A DNA stretch of 64,000 nucleotides, taken from Candidatus Cloacimonadota bacterium (GTDB lineage Bacteria; Cloacimonadota; Cloacimonadia; Cloacimonadales; JAIOQZ01). The notes under the pieces are model-generated. The model made no database searches, was not told the origin of the DNA, and worked only from the letters and a program-made list of their open reading frames with translations. The stretch spans positions 1-64,000 of the forward strand of contig JAIOQZ010000002.1 of the NCBI GenBank assembly GCA_021108395.1, read 5' to 3'. Of the stretch, positions 7,542 through 15,808 are shown piece by piece. The translations under genes were made by a program, and so were the position numbers. Each line of letters opens with the position of its first letter. The stretch's first letter is position 1.

Positions 7542-9388
7542 AACAGGGCATGATACGTCGCCAGGCAGCAGGCTTGCAGACCGCACTCGCCGCCCTCGAT
7601 CCTGAAACGCTGGAAGCGTCCGACTATTTCAAGGGCTATTTGCGCTCATACCAGGACGATCTCGAAGCCATCGTGCAGCGCTATGTCCGAATCTTGACGC
7701 GCAGTACTCGCAGGCATTCAACGACAGCCTTCTCGTTTCTCGACTACGGGGGCGGAACAGGCATCCTCTCGTTGTTGGCCAAGCAGTGCGGAATCGAAAC
7801 CGTTGTCTATCTCGATATCTCCGCAGAGGCGACCGCCGGCGCCAGGGCGCTTGCAGGGGCATTGAATATCGCCGTGGATGACTTTGTCACCGGCACTACC
7901 CCTGGGTTGGAACAGAAAATACCCACGCGCTTCGATGTGATTGCCAACTATGACGTGCTGGAGCACGTTTACGACCCCTTCGAGACATTCGTTGAACTGA
8001 GCAGACTGCTAAACCCAGGCGGCTCGATTTACATGGCGTCAGGCGCCAACACCTATCATCCGGTCATCAACCTGCTGATGCGCAAGAAGCACACAATCTC
8101 CGAACGCGAAGGCACGGTTCACGGCAAGGAAATGGACGCGAAAGCCCCCCTCTGCACGATTCGCGGCAAGATGATTCGGGACGCCTCGCCCGATCTGTCA
8201 GTTACGACAGTGCGAGCACTGGCCGGCCGCACCCGCGGCTTGACCAAACCCGACATCCTCTGCGCCGTGCATGCCTACAGCGACTATGGCATCTTGCCGG
8301 AGCCGCCCGACAGCACCAACACCTGCGATCCCATCACCGGCAACTGGGACGAACACCTGATTCCCTACTTCGCCCTGGCTCGCCGTCTTCGCGCCAGATT
8401 TGAGCAGGTCAAGCTGTTCCCCGGTTTCTACCCTGAGGTTGCGCCACGATTCATCGTTTCGCCAGGCATCAAGGACGACAACATCATCAAGCGGCTGTAT
8501 CCGTATCTCAGCTACTTCAGCAAGCTGGCGGCGCCGCTGTTGAACAGGCTCATCCGCCATCTTCCGGGCAGGATTCCGTTCTGCCTCGCGCCCTACTACA
8601 TAATCGAGGCCAGAGCGCCGGTGACCGCGCAACCGCAGTTTACCAGTGATGTGGCGCGCATCTACGACGATTGGGACGCCTGGCGCGAAACCGTGAAGCC
8701 CATCGACACCGAGGTGCCCTATACGCCCAGCGTCTCGGCGAAATATGTGGCGGACTTTCTGGCCGTGCACCACGAAATTGACACGATCTTAGACGCCGGT
8801 TGCGGCAACGGCAACACGGTTCTGGCTCTGAACCAGATGGGACGCCACGTCGACGGCTGCGACATCTCGAAACAGGCGGAAGGCGTCATCGACTCTTTCC
8901 AAAAGGCCAGCGTCACCGAGCTGCCATATGCCGACAACAGCTACGACTTCATATATTCACTTTCTGTACTGCACCACCTCGAAGACATGGAAGAAGGTAT
9001 CCGCGAGATTCGCCGAACGCTGAAACCAGGCGGCTGTTTCATCGCCACTTTTCACACGCGGTTGTCGCCGTATTATCTAGAATCCATGCTGAAGCAGCGA
9101 CTGAACCCCCGCAGGTATCGGCATTACGAATATATCACGTTCTCCAGCGTGGGTGAGATAATCGCGCTGTTTCGCAAACAGGGGTTTCACCTGGTCTCAT
9201 ACGATGGCATCCACCCGTTCTGGGGCCTTACGCAAGTGATATACCTGCTGGAATACCTGCGGCGCAGGACGGGCTGGAAAACCAACCCCGCCCGGCGGTT
9301 GGAAGCAGCGCTCAGTCGGCTGCTGCCTCGGCGGCTGCGGGCAGAAATCGGCTATCATTCGGTATTTACTTTCAGGTTGCGCAAATGA
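7538..9388 (+). CDS. Tandem two-domain SAM-dependent methyltransferase
   Basis: The 616-residue protein contains two class I methyltransferase folds. The first has FLDYGGGTGILSLLAKQC near residue 67 and YDVLEHVYDP. The second has ILDAGCGNGNTVLAL near residue 417 and YSLSVLHHLEDMEEGI. Between them is a region of about 190 residues with a hydrophobic segment and no motif I know. Both SAM-binding glycine motifs look intact, so two methylations or a methylase pair acting on the growing glycan are plausible (inference). It is coupled at both ends by ATGA overlaps. It could also be a fusion of two formerly separate genes. Confidence 0.85.
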   Translation: MKQGMIRRQAAGLQTALAALDPETLEASDYFKGYLRSYQDDLEAIVQRYVRILTRSTRRHSTTAFSFLDYGGGTGILSLLAKQCGIETVVYLDISAEATAGARALAGALNIAVDDFVTGTTPGLEQKIPTRFDVIANYDVLEHVYDPFETFVELSRLLNPGGSIYMASGANTYHPVINLLMRKKHTISEREGTVHGKEMDAKAPLCTIRGKMIRDASPDLSVTTVRALAGRTRGLTKPDILCAVHAYSDYGILPEPPDSTNTCDPITGNWDEHLIPYFALARRLRARFEQVKLFPGFYPEVAPRFIVSPGIKDDNIIKRLYPYLSYFSKLAAPLLNRLIRHLPGRIPFCLAPYYIIEARAPVTAQPQFTSDVARIYDDWDAWRETVKPIDTEVPYTPSVSAKYVADFLAVHHEIDTILDAGCGNGNTVLALNQMGRHVDGCDISKQAEGVIDSFQKASVTELPYADNSYDFIYSLSVLHHLEDMEEGIREIRRTLKPGGCFIATFHTRLSPYYLESMLKQRLNPRRYRHYEYITFSSVGEIIALFRKQGFHLVSYDGIHPFWGLTQVIYLLEYLRRRTGWKTNPARRLEAALSRLLPRRLRAEIGYHSVFTFRLRK

Positions 9389-10587
9389 AAAACTATCTGA
9401 TAACCGGCGTCTCGCTGCGCAGCAAAGGCGGCTCTGCCATGGTGCAGGCAGCCTGTCGCCTCATCGGCGTCGAGCGCCGCTACAGCATCCTCAGCTTCTA
9501 TCCGCAGATGGACCGCGACGCCCTGCGCAATTCTGGCCTGAAGATCGACATCCAGCCGTGCCGCCTGCTCAGTCGGCGCGGGCTTGCCTTCAAGCTCGAA
9601 ATCTTTCTGATGACGTTAGATTATTTCGTCTCCGTCCGTCTGCCGCGACGCCCACTCCGACTCAGCAGTTACGCCCGTGTTCTGCGGGATATGGACGGCG
9701 TCCTCGAGATTCACGGCATCGCTTTTTCCGATCACTATGGCTTCAACGATGCCTTCACCTCGTTCTTGAAGATGAAGCTGGCCAGGCGGTTCGGCGTGCC
9801 CTTCTTCTGCCTGCCGCAGTCATATGGGCCAACGACGTCGCGCCTCAACCTCTTTCTGGCGAAGCAAGCGCTGGAATCGACCCGCCTGGCGCTGCCGCGC
9901 GGCATGATTTCGGTGAAATTTCTCCAACGCCTGCGCCTCAAAACCCCTCGCGTTGAATTCATGCCCGACCTGGCCTTCGCCTTCGAGAACCCGTCCCGCG
10001 AGCTGATTGACGCGATTGCCGCCCGTTACAAGCCGCAAACCGGAACCCGCTATGTCGCCATCATTCCCAACATTCTTTTTCTGCGCTGGGGGCGCCCGGA
10101 AACGGTCGATTACTATGTAGAGCTGATGCGACGCCTGCAAGCCGACTACGGCTTCGAGTTCATCTTGATTCCGCACCAGTACAATGATCGCGGAACCGAT
10201 GACCGCGACTTTAACAACGCCATCGCCGCACGGTTTGGCGCCGAGCTACTGATGAAAATAGACGGCCTGCTTACAGCCAACGAGATCAAGGCTTTGCTTT
10301 CCTTTTGCGACATCACGATCTGCTCGCGGTTTCACGGGATGGTTTCTTCCCTGAAGATGGGAGTGGAGCCTTTTGTCATCGGCTGGGCGGATAAGTATCA
10401 GGAGATTATGGACTTATACGAACTGGGCGATAACGTCTGCGACTACCGGTCGTTTGATGTGGAGCGGATGTATTCCCGCATACGGCAGAGGCTTGGCCAG
10501 CCGACAGACGCTATCCGCGCCCGCACCGAAGAACTGGCCACGATGTTAGAATCGCTGTCTGCAAAACTGGAGAGCGGCAATGAGTAA
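9385..10587 (+). CDS. Polysaccharide pyruvyl transferase family protein
   Basis: The 400-residue protein matches the WcaK/CsaB family. It has a Rossmann-like start (ITGVSLRSKGGSAMVQAAC) and, near residue 313, the diagnostic run CSRFHGMVSSLKMGVEPFVIG followed by DKYQEIMDLY. Family members transfer pyruvate from phosphoenolpyruvate to hydroxyls of cell-surface sugars as a ketal. The gene overlaps both neighbours. It lies two genes before an FrhB-like ferredoxin protein, a pairing that recurs in polysaccharide clusters. The acceptor sugar is unknown. Confidence 0.88.
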   Translation: MKNYLITGVSLRSKGGSAMVQAACRLIGVERRYSILSFYPQMDRDALRNSGLKIDIQPCRLLSRRGLAFKLEIFLMTLDYFVSVRLPRRPLRLSSYARVLRDMDGVLEIHGIAFSDHYGFNDAFTSFLKMKLARRFGVPFFCLPQSYGPTTSRLNLFLAKQALESTRLALPRGMISVKFLQRLRLKTPRVEFMPDLAFAFENPSRELIDAIAARYKPQTGTRYVAIIPNILFLRWGRPETVDYYVELMRRLQADYGFEFILIPHQYNDRGTDDRDFNNAIAARFGAELLMKIDGLLTANEIKALLSFCDITICSRFHGMVSSLKMGVEPFVIGWADKYQEIMDLYELGDNVCDYRSFDVERMYSRIRQRLGQPTDAIRARTEELATMLESLSAKLESGNE

Positions 10588-11230
10588 CTGGCTGTCAACG
10601 CAAATCGCCAGGCTGCGGTTCCGCGCCTCGATCATTCGCCCCTGGGAAGACACGGAATTCACCCGCGTTTTGCGCGAAGGGCGAAACCGACTCGATCCGC
10701 AGCGCAACTTCGTGCTGCAACAGTTCCTGCGTTACGCCCTGCCGCTGACGGGGGACGTGGCCGAATTCGGCGTTTACAAGGGCGGCACCGCCTGGTTACT
10801 GGCGCAGTCGATGACAGATTCCGGCAAGGGTCTTCATCTGTATGATACGTTCGCTGGTTCCCCGGCCGGCACAAAGCACGATTTCGCTGACCGCAAGGTT
10901 TTCTATCGCGACGCCAACCTGGATTCAATTCGGGAGCGGTTCAAGCCGTATCCGTTTACAGTGTTCCATCCAGGACTGCTGCCGGGCACCCTGTCATCGG
11001 CCCAGTTTGACCGCCTCTGCTTTGCCCATTTTCACCTCAACCTGTACCAGAGCACCCGGCAAACTCTCGCGGCCATCCATGCGCGCATGACTTCCGGCGG
11101 CGTGATCTTGATCGAGGACTACGGAATCAAACAATGCGCCGGTGTCCGCCGCGCTGTGGACGAATTCTGTGAGGGTCAAGACCTGAAGCTCGTTTATCTG
11201 CCAACCTGCCAGGGAGTAATCATCGTATGA
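10580..11230 (+). CDS. TylF/MycF-like O-methyltransferase
   Basis: The 216-residue protein carries GDVAEFGVYKGGTAWLLA (SAM site, near residue 54), LHLYDTFAGSP and GGVILIEDYG, the pattern of TylF/MycF macrocin O-methyltransferases, which act on sugar hydroxyls and need a divalent metal. It overlaps the previous gene by eight bases and the next by four. In this operon a sugar O-methylation of the surface glycan is the likely job (inference). Confidence 0.82.
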   Translation: MSNWLSTQIARLRFRASIIRPWEDTEFTRVLREGRNRLDPQRNFVLQQFLRYALPLTGDVAEFGVYKGGTAWLLAQSMTDSGKGLHLYDTFAGSPAGTKHDFADRKVFYRDANLDSIRERFKPYPFTVFHPGLLPGTLSSAQFDRLCFAHFHLNLYQSTRQTLAAIHARMTSGGVILIEDYGIKQCAGVRRAVDEFCEGQDLKLVYLPTCQGVIIV

Positions 11231-12561
11231 AGAACATCAGATTCGTCGCTCCTTCGGCGCTCTGCACCGGCTGCGGCGCCTGTGCCGGGGTTTGCCCCAC
11301 AGGTGCGATATCCATGACCTGGGACGACTATGGCGACCGCGTCGCCTGTGTCGATGAGAGCAAATGCACAGAGTGCGGTCTCTGCCTGCGCATATGCCCC
11401 GGCCACGAGTTGGATTATCAGCAGATCAACGAGGTCAGCCCAAGACAGGAGAACAGCCAGCTCCTGGTGGGCATCGGCAGCCACCAGCGCTGCGAAATCA
11501 TCTATGCCACCGACGGAGAATCGTTTCGTCAGGCGACATCCGGCGGAATCGTGCGCACCCTTGTCGCCGACCTGCTGGAGCGGGGCGAAATCGACGGCGC
11601 GCTGATGATAACCGGTAACGAAGAACTATCATTTCCCTTTTTCGCGCCGGCGAAGATATTCACCGATCCCGATGAAATCCGCACCCATGAAATTCACTCG
11701 CGCTACTGTCCGGCCCCCCTGCTGGAGAACCTGAATCAGCTCGAAGCGGGCAAACGCTATGCGGTGGTGACGCTTCCCTGCCACACTCACGCTATTCGCA
11801 AACTCCAGCGACACGACCCCGCGTGGAAAGAGCGAATCCCCTACCTGTTCGGTCTCATTTGCAGCGGTACGCCCACAGCCTCCGCAAACGCCTACCTGTT
11901 CGCCGACAACGGGGTTGACCCCGATACGCTCGTCTGGCTCGACTACCGCTATGGCGAGTGGCCCAAGGGCGTTTTTGGACGCGACCGTCAGGGGAAACTG
12001 CACAATGTGCGCAAGATGGGCGGGCTGAAGGAACAGAACCGGCTCTTTCAGATGATCGGGGTCGTCTATATGAGTCCCTACTTCTGGCGGCGACGCTGCC
12101 TGTTCTGCGCCGACTTCTTCAACCAGTACGCCGACATTGCCTGCGGCGACCCCTGGGTGAAGCGCTACTGGAAAGGGTCCATCAAGGACGGCATCAAGGG
12201 CGGGACGCTGTGCATCGTGCGTACGCCGGAAATCGCCGAGCAGATAGAACGCCTCAAAGCCGAAGGGAAGATTGCCACACGGATGGAGCTCACCGCGCAG
12301 GACATAGACGGCTCTATGGGTCTGTTCCAGCACAAACGGATCAAATACTTCGCCGGTTACAGTCGCGCCGTGTCGCGCTTCGGGCTGAAGTTCCCCGTGC
12401 ACCGCAACTTCGTGAATCCATATGGGAAGGCGCTTACCCTGACGGCGCGCATCAACCTGCTCAAGAGCAACCTCAGCAAGAAACGCAAACGCTGGCCGGT
12501 GTTCAAGTACATCCAGTTCGTCGAAGAAGGATTTGCCTTTCTGCGAAGGAAACTGCTGTGA
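11227..12561 (+). CDS. Ferredoxin-FrhB-like protein (F420-hydrogenase/dehydrogenase beta-subunit family)
   Basis: The 444-residue protein opens with two 4Fe-4S motifs, CTGCGACAGVCPTG near residue 16 and CTECGLCLRICPG near residue 47. FrhB N- and C-terminal domains follow (ATSGGIVRTL, YAVVTLPCHTHAIRKL, CADFFNQYADIACGDPW). Relatives include F420 hydrogenase beta subunits, but those in polysaccharide clusters, often beside pyruvyl transferases as here, have no settled function; a redox step on a sugar is inference. It is coupled to both neighbours by four-base overlaps. Confidence 0.88.
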   Translation: MKNIRFVAPSALCTGCGACAGVCPTGAISMTWDDYGDRVACVDESKCTECGLCLRICPGHELDYQQINEVSPRQENSQLLVGIGSHQRCEIIYATDGESFRQATSGGIVRTLVADLLERGEIDGALMITGNEELSFPFFAPAKIFTDPDEIRTHEIHSRYCPAPLLENLNQLEAGKRYAVVTLPCHTHAIRKLQRHDPAWKERIPYLFGLICSGTPTASANAYLFADNGVDPDTLVWLDYRYGEWPKGVFGRDRQGKLHNVRKMGGLKEQNRLFQMIGVVYMSPYFWRRRCLFCADFFNQYADIACGDPWVKRYWKGSIKDGIKGGTLCIVRTPEIAEQIERLKAEGKIATRMELTAQDIDGSMGLFQHKRIKYFAGYSRAVSRFGLKFPVHRNFVNPYGKALTLTARINLLKSNLSKKRKRWPVFKYIQFVEEGFAFLRRKLL

Positions 12562-13838
12562 TTCGGGCAGCATTGCCGGAGCAGGGCGCCGCCAGGGCGC
12601 GGTATGTGCTCAGCGTGTTGCTGGAGGACTGGGGCGGGCTCGAAGTCGCCTACATGCAGCGCCAGAAGCCGGAAATCCGCTTGCAGGCAGGTGGGCGACC
12701 GTTGATTTTTCACTCGCCGTTCCTGCAAGCGCCACAGTCGCTGAAGATGACAGATGTTAAGCTCACGGATTTCGAGTATGAAGGCCTCGATTCCACCGTT
12801 CTGTGGCCAGTTCCGGCAGACCAGGCTATCATCGATACCGCCGACGGGATTCACATCCACGCCGACATTCTGGGCAGCGCGTTTTTTCTGCTCACGGGCT
12901 ATGAAACCGCTCTGCATCAGCCGCTGGACAGGCAGGGGCGCTTCAGCGCTCGTGATTCATTGTTGCGGGAGGTGTTGCAGCGGCCACTGGTGAACGAGTA
13001 TTATGAGATTTTGCGGGCGATGTTGCAGAAAACAATGGGCAATGATTGCTTCAAGCCGCGCCAGTTTCGGGTTGTCGCCACCCACGATGTCGATCATCCC
13101 ACGCGGACGCGGAGCCTTCCTCTGCCGCATCTGCTCAAGAACCTGGCCGGAGACGTGATGCAGAGAAAGCAAACCTGCCTGCCTCGGCTGCGCGACTACC
13201 TCTCATCCCGCCGACCGGATGCCTATGACACCTTCGATTACCTGCTGGAGCGGGAGCGCGGCATCGAGTCCATCTGGTATCTGTTCGCCGGCGGGTTTGG
13301 CTGGAACAACCCGTCTTACCGACTGGACGCGGTGACGCCGCTGCTGCATAAGCTCGCCGACAGCGGAACGACAATCGGCGTTCACTTCGGTTTGGGCAGC
13401 TATCTCGATTCCACCCGCATGAGGCGAGAAAAGCGCAACCTCGAACGCTATTTCCCGGCCATCGAGCACTCGCGGCAGCACTGGCTGTCGTTGTCGGCGC
13501 CCGCCACATTCCGTGCCCTGGCCGCAGCCGGAGTCGGCACAGACTCCACGTTTTCCTACCGCGACGCCCCCGGGTTTCGTGCCGGCTGCTGCCGCAGCTA
13601 TCAGCTCTTCGACTACGAAACTGACACGCCGTTGCCAGTACGCGAGTTGCCCCTGATTTTGATGGAATCGACGGTTGTTGACCAGCCTGAACTGTCGCAG
13701 CTTGAAAAAATGGAAACGATTGCCGACCTGAAGGACACGGTGCGGCGGCATAAAGGCGATTTCGTTTTCCTGTGGCACAACCACCGTCTCGTCACACCCG
13801 AAGAACGCCTGCTGTACGAAGTGACTTTGCAGGCCTGA
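12558..13838 (+). CDS. Polysaccharide deacetylase-like protein
   Basis: I start this gene at GTG 12558, which overlaps the previous stop as GTGA and has GAAGGA seven bases upstream. The longer track ORF from 11958 is a shadow of the ferredoxin gene. The 426-residue product has an N-terminal region of about 170 residues, then VVATHDVDHPTRTRSL near residue 174, the NodB-type metal/catalytic HDVD. IGVHFGLGSYLD and FVFLWHNHRLV near the end complete the fold. Family members remove N- or O-acetyl groups from polysaccharides. Substrate unknown. Confidence 0.82.
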   Translation: MIRAALPEQGAARARYVLSVLLEDWGGLEVAYMQRQKPEIRLQAGGRPLIFHSPFLQAPQSLKMTDVKLTDFEYEGLDSTVLWPVPADQAIIDTADGIHIHADILGSAFFLLTGYETALHQPLDRQGRFSARDSLLREVLQRPLVNEYYEILRAMLQKTMGNDCFKPRQFRVVATHDVDHPTRTRSLPLPHLLKNLAGDVMQRKQTCLPRLRDYLSSRRPDAYDTFDYLLERERGIESIWYLFAGGFGWNNPSYRLDAVTPLLHKLADSGTTIGVHFGLGSYLDSTRMRREKRNLERYFPAIEHSRQHWLSLSAPATFRALAAAGVGTDSTFSYRDAPGFRAGCCRSYQLFDYETDTPLPVRELPLILMESTVVDQPELSQLEKMETIADLKDTVRRHKGDFVFLWHNHRLVTPEERLLYEVTLQA

Positions 13839-13850
13839 GGAGGATAGCCG

Positions 13851-14648
13851 ATGCAGTTCAACTTTGGCGAGAACTGGAAAGAGTTTTCCGAGAAGGCTCT
13901 GACTCCTGCGATGCTCGATGCCGCAGGCAGAGACTTCGACGAGCTGACTGCGGGGCTGCCCCTGGACGGCAGCAGTTTCCTCGACATCGGGTTCGGCCAG
14001 GGCATGAGCTTGATATTGGCTCACCGTCGCGGCGCAAAGTGTGTGGGCAACGACATCAACCCGCTCTCCAGGGAAATCCTTGCCTACAACCTGTCTCAAA
14101 GCGGTTTGCCCGATGTGAGCATCTCCACAGTCACCGGCTCGATTCTGGAGCGTGGGACACGTGAGCGGATTCGAGAAATCCGCCGCGAGTTCGACATCGT
14201 CCACTCCTGGGGCGTTTTGCATCACACCGGCGATATGTGGGGCGCTATCAAGCTCGCCGGCGAGTTTGTCGCCCCCAAGGGCCATCTGATTCTCGCTCTG
14301 TATAACCTTCACTGGTCTTGCCCAGCCTGGCACGGCATCAAGCTTGTCTATAACAAATCGCCCCGCTGGATTCAGCGGCTGATGATTCGCCTGCTCTATC
14401 CGGTCATCTTTGTCGCCAAATGGGTCGTGACCCGTCAAGACCCCCGCAGCAAAGAACGAGGCATGGATTTCTATTATGACGTAATCGACTGGGTGGGCGG
14501 CTATCCATACGAATATGCCTCCGAATCTCAGGTGGTTCACTACATGAAGCGCCTCGGCTTCGAGTGCACACGAATCATTCCCGCCGATGTGCCCACCGGA
14601 TGCAACAATTTTGTTTTCCGCAAGATGGACGCGCCATGCGAATCATGA
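13851..14648 (+). CDS. Class I SAM-dependent methyltransferase
   Basis: The 265-residue protein has the SAM-binding motif FLDIGFGQGMSLILAHRRG near residue 43, NDINPLSRE (motif II) and HSWGVLHHTGDMW. A strong SD (GAGGA) precedes the ATG. The C-terminal third (FVAKWVVTRQD, VIDWVGGYPYEY) resembles methyltransferases of surface-glycan loci. It overlaps the following glycosyltransferase gene by 13 bases. Target unknown. Confidence 0.82.
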   Translation: MQFNFGENWKEFSEKALTPAMLDAAGRDFDELTAGLPLDGSSFLDIGFGQGMSLILAHRRGAKCVGNDINPLSREILAYNLSQSGLPDVSISTVTGSILERGTRERIREIRREFDIVHSWGVLHHTGDMWGAIKLAGEFVAPKGHLILALYNLHWSCPAWHGIKLVYNKSPRWIQRLMIRLLYPVIFVAKWVVTRQDPRSKERGMDFYYDVIDWVGGYPYEYASESQVVHYMKRLGFECTRIIPADVPTGCNNFVFRKMDAPCES

Positions 14649-15805
14649 TGCTGGGCCTGTTCGACGCATCCATCAGCGACGCCGCCACCATCCATTTTTG
14701 CGAAGTTGCGAACGCCTATGCGAGCATTGGCCACCGCGTAACGGTGATTTGTCCGGCGTTGCCGGCGGGGAAATCGCTGTTCGCGCCCAGAGTTCGCGTG
14801 TGCGCCCTGCCATTTCGCTACAAAGAGAACCTCTGGTGCGCCAGCTGGCAAAACATTCTGCTGCTGCTGAAGTACCTCGCCCTCGCCGGCCCCTGCTATG
14901 ACGTTGTTCACATTCGCTGGCGGCTGCTGCCCTCGATTTTGCTGCGCATCATTCACCGCCTCAAGAGCGCCGGCACATGCGTTCTCACCGAGCACAACGG
15001 CTGGCTGGGACTGGAAATCATGCTCCAGAGGCGTTCACGGGTGATGGCCGCGATAGGGAAGTGGCTACAGGCTTTTGACGCCCGCCATGCAGACAAAGTG
15101 CTGGCGGTGACTCCGGGGATTCGCCAACTGTTGATGGAAAGCGGAGTTCGAGGAAAGAAGATATTCGTCGTTGGCAACGGCGCCAACACAAGCCATTTCC
15201 GTCCGCTGGCAGACCGCGAGCAGATTAAGCGTCGCGAGCTGGGCATCGAGGGGAGAGTGCTGGGGTTCATCGGCAATATCTCGAAGTGGCAGGGGATCGA
15301 CCAGCTGGTCGATGGGTTCGTTGCGCTCTACGACCGGTATCCAGACCTCTATCTGCTCATCGCCGGAAGCGGGATGTATGCCGCGGAACTCAAGCGCCGC
15401 GTCAGCGCGCTGCCGCAGTCTGACCGAATTCTGCTGAAGCCGAATATTCCCTATGAGGACGTGAATCGCTGGATGAATCTCATAGACATCGCAGTAGCGC
15501 CCAAATCCAAGAAACTGAACGCGGTGGGGTACAGTCCGTTGAAAATCCGCGACTACGCTGCCGCCGGCAGGCCGGTGATTTCCACAAATGTCAACGGCAT
15601 AAAGGAATTCGAGCCATTCGGCTGGCTGGCCACCTACGACCCCGACACGCCTGGGGCTTTCACCGATTTGGTAGATGACGTGCTGTCCCGACGCGATCTG
15701 GAAGAAATGGGGCGGCTTGCCCGCAGCTATGCCATCGAGCATTTTGATTGGGACACCATTGCACGGCAGATTGTCGATATGACAGGACTGTCACAAAGGA
15801 GATGA
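14636..15805 (+). CDS. GT4-family glycosyltransferase
   Basis: Starting at ATG 14636, inside the end of the methyltransferase gene, gives a 389-residue product beginning MRIMMLGLFDASISD; the longer track ORF adds residues from the overlapping gene. IFVVGNGANTSHFRPL and VLGFIGNISKWQGIDQLVDGF mark the linker and donor domain. The second half of the acidic motif region (KKLNAVGYSPLKIRDYAAAGRPVI) resembles GT4 members in which the first Glu of EX7E is replaced. Role: addition of a sugar to the surface polysaccharide (inference from context). Confidence 0.82.
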   Translation: MRIMMLGLFDASISDAATIHFCEVANAYASIGHRVTVICPALPAGKSLFAPRVRVCALPFRYKENLWCASWQNILLLLKYLALAGPCYDVVHIRWRLLPSILLRIIHRLKSAGTCVLTEHNGWLGLEIMLQRRSRVMAAIGKWLQAFDARHADKVLAVTPGIRQLLMESGVRGKKIFVVGNGANTSHFRPLADREQIKRRELGIEGRVLGFIGNISKWQGIDQLVDGFVALYDRYPDLYLLIAGSGMYAAELKRRVSALPQSDRILLKPNIPYEDVNRWMNLIDIAVAPKSKKLNAVGYSPLKIRDYAAAGRPVISTNVNGIKEFEPFGWLATYDPDTPGAFTDLVDDVLSRRDLEEMGRLARSYAIEHFDWDTIARQIVDMTGLSQRR

Positions 15806-15808
15806 AGC

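Noticed and set aside
11958-12557. 200 residues before the deacetylase-like gene in the same frame
   Set aside because: They overlap the ferredoxin-FrhB gene out of frame and look like Arg/Ala-rich noise. GTG 12558 with an SD is the better start.
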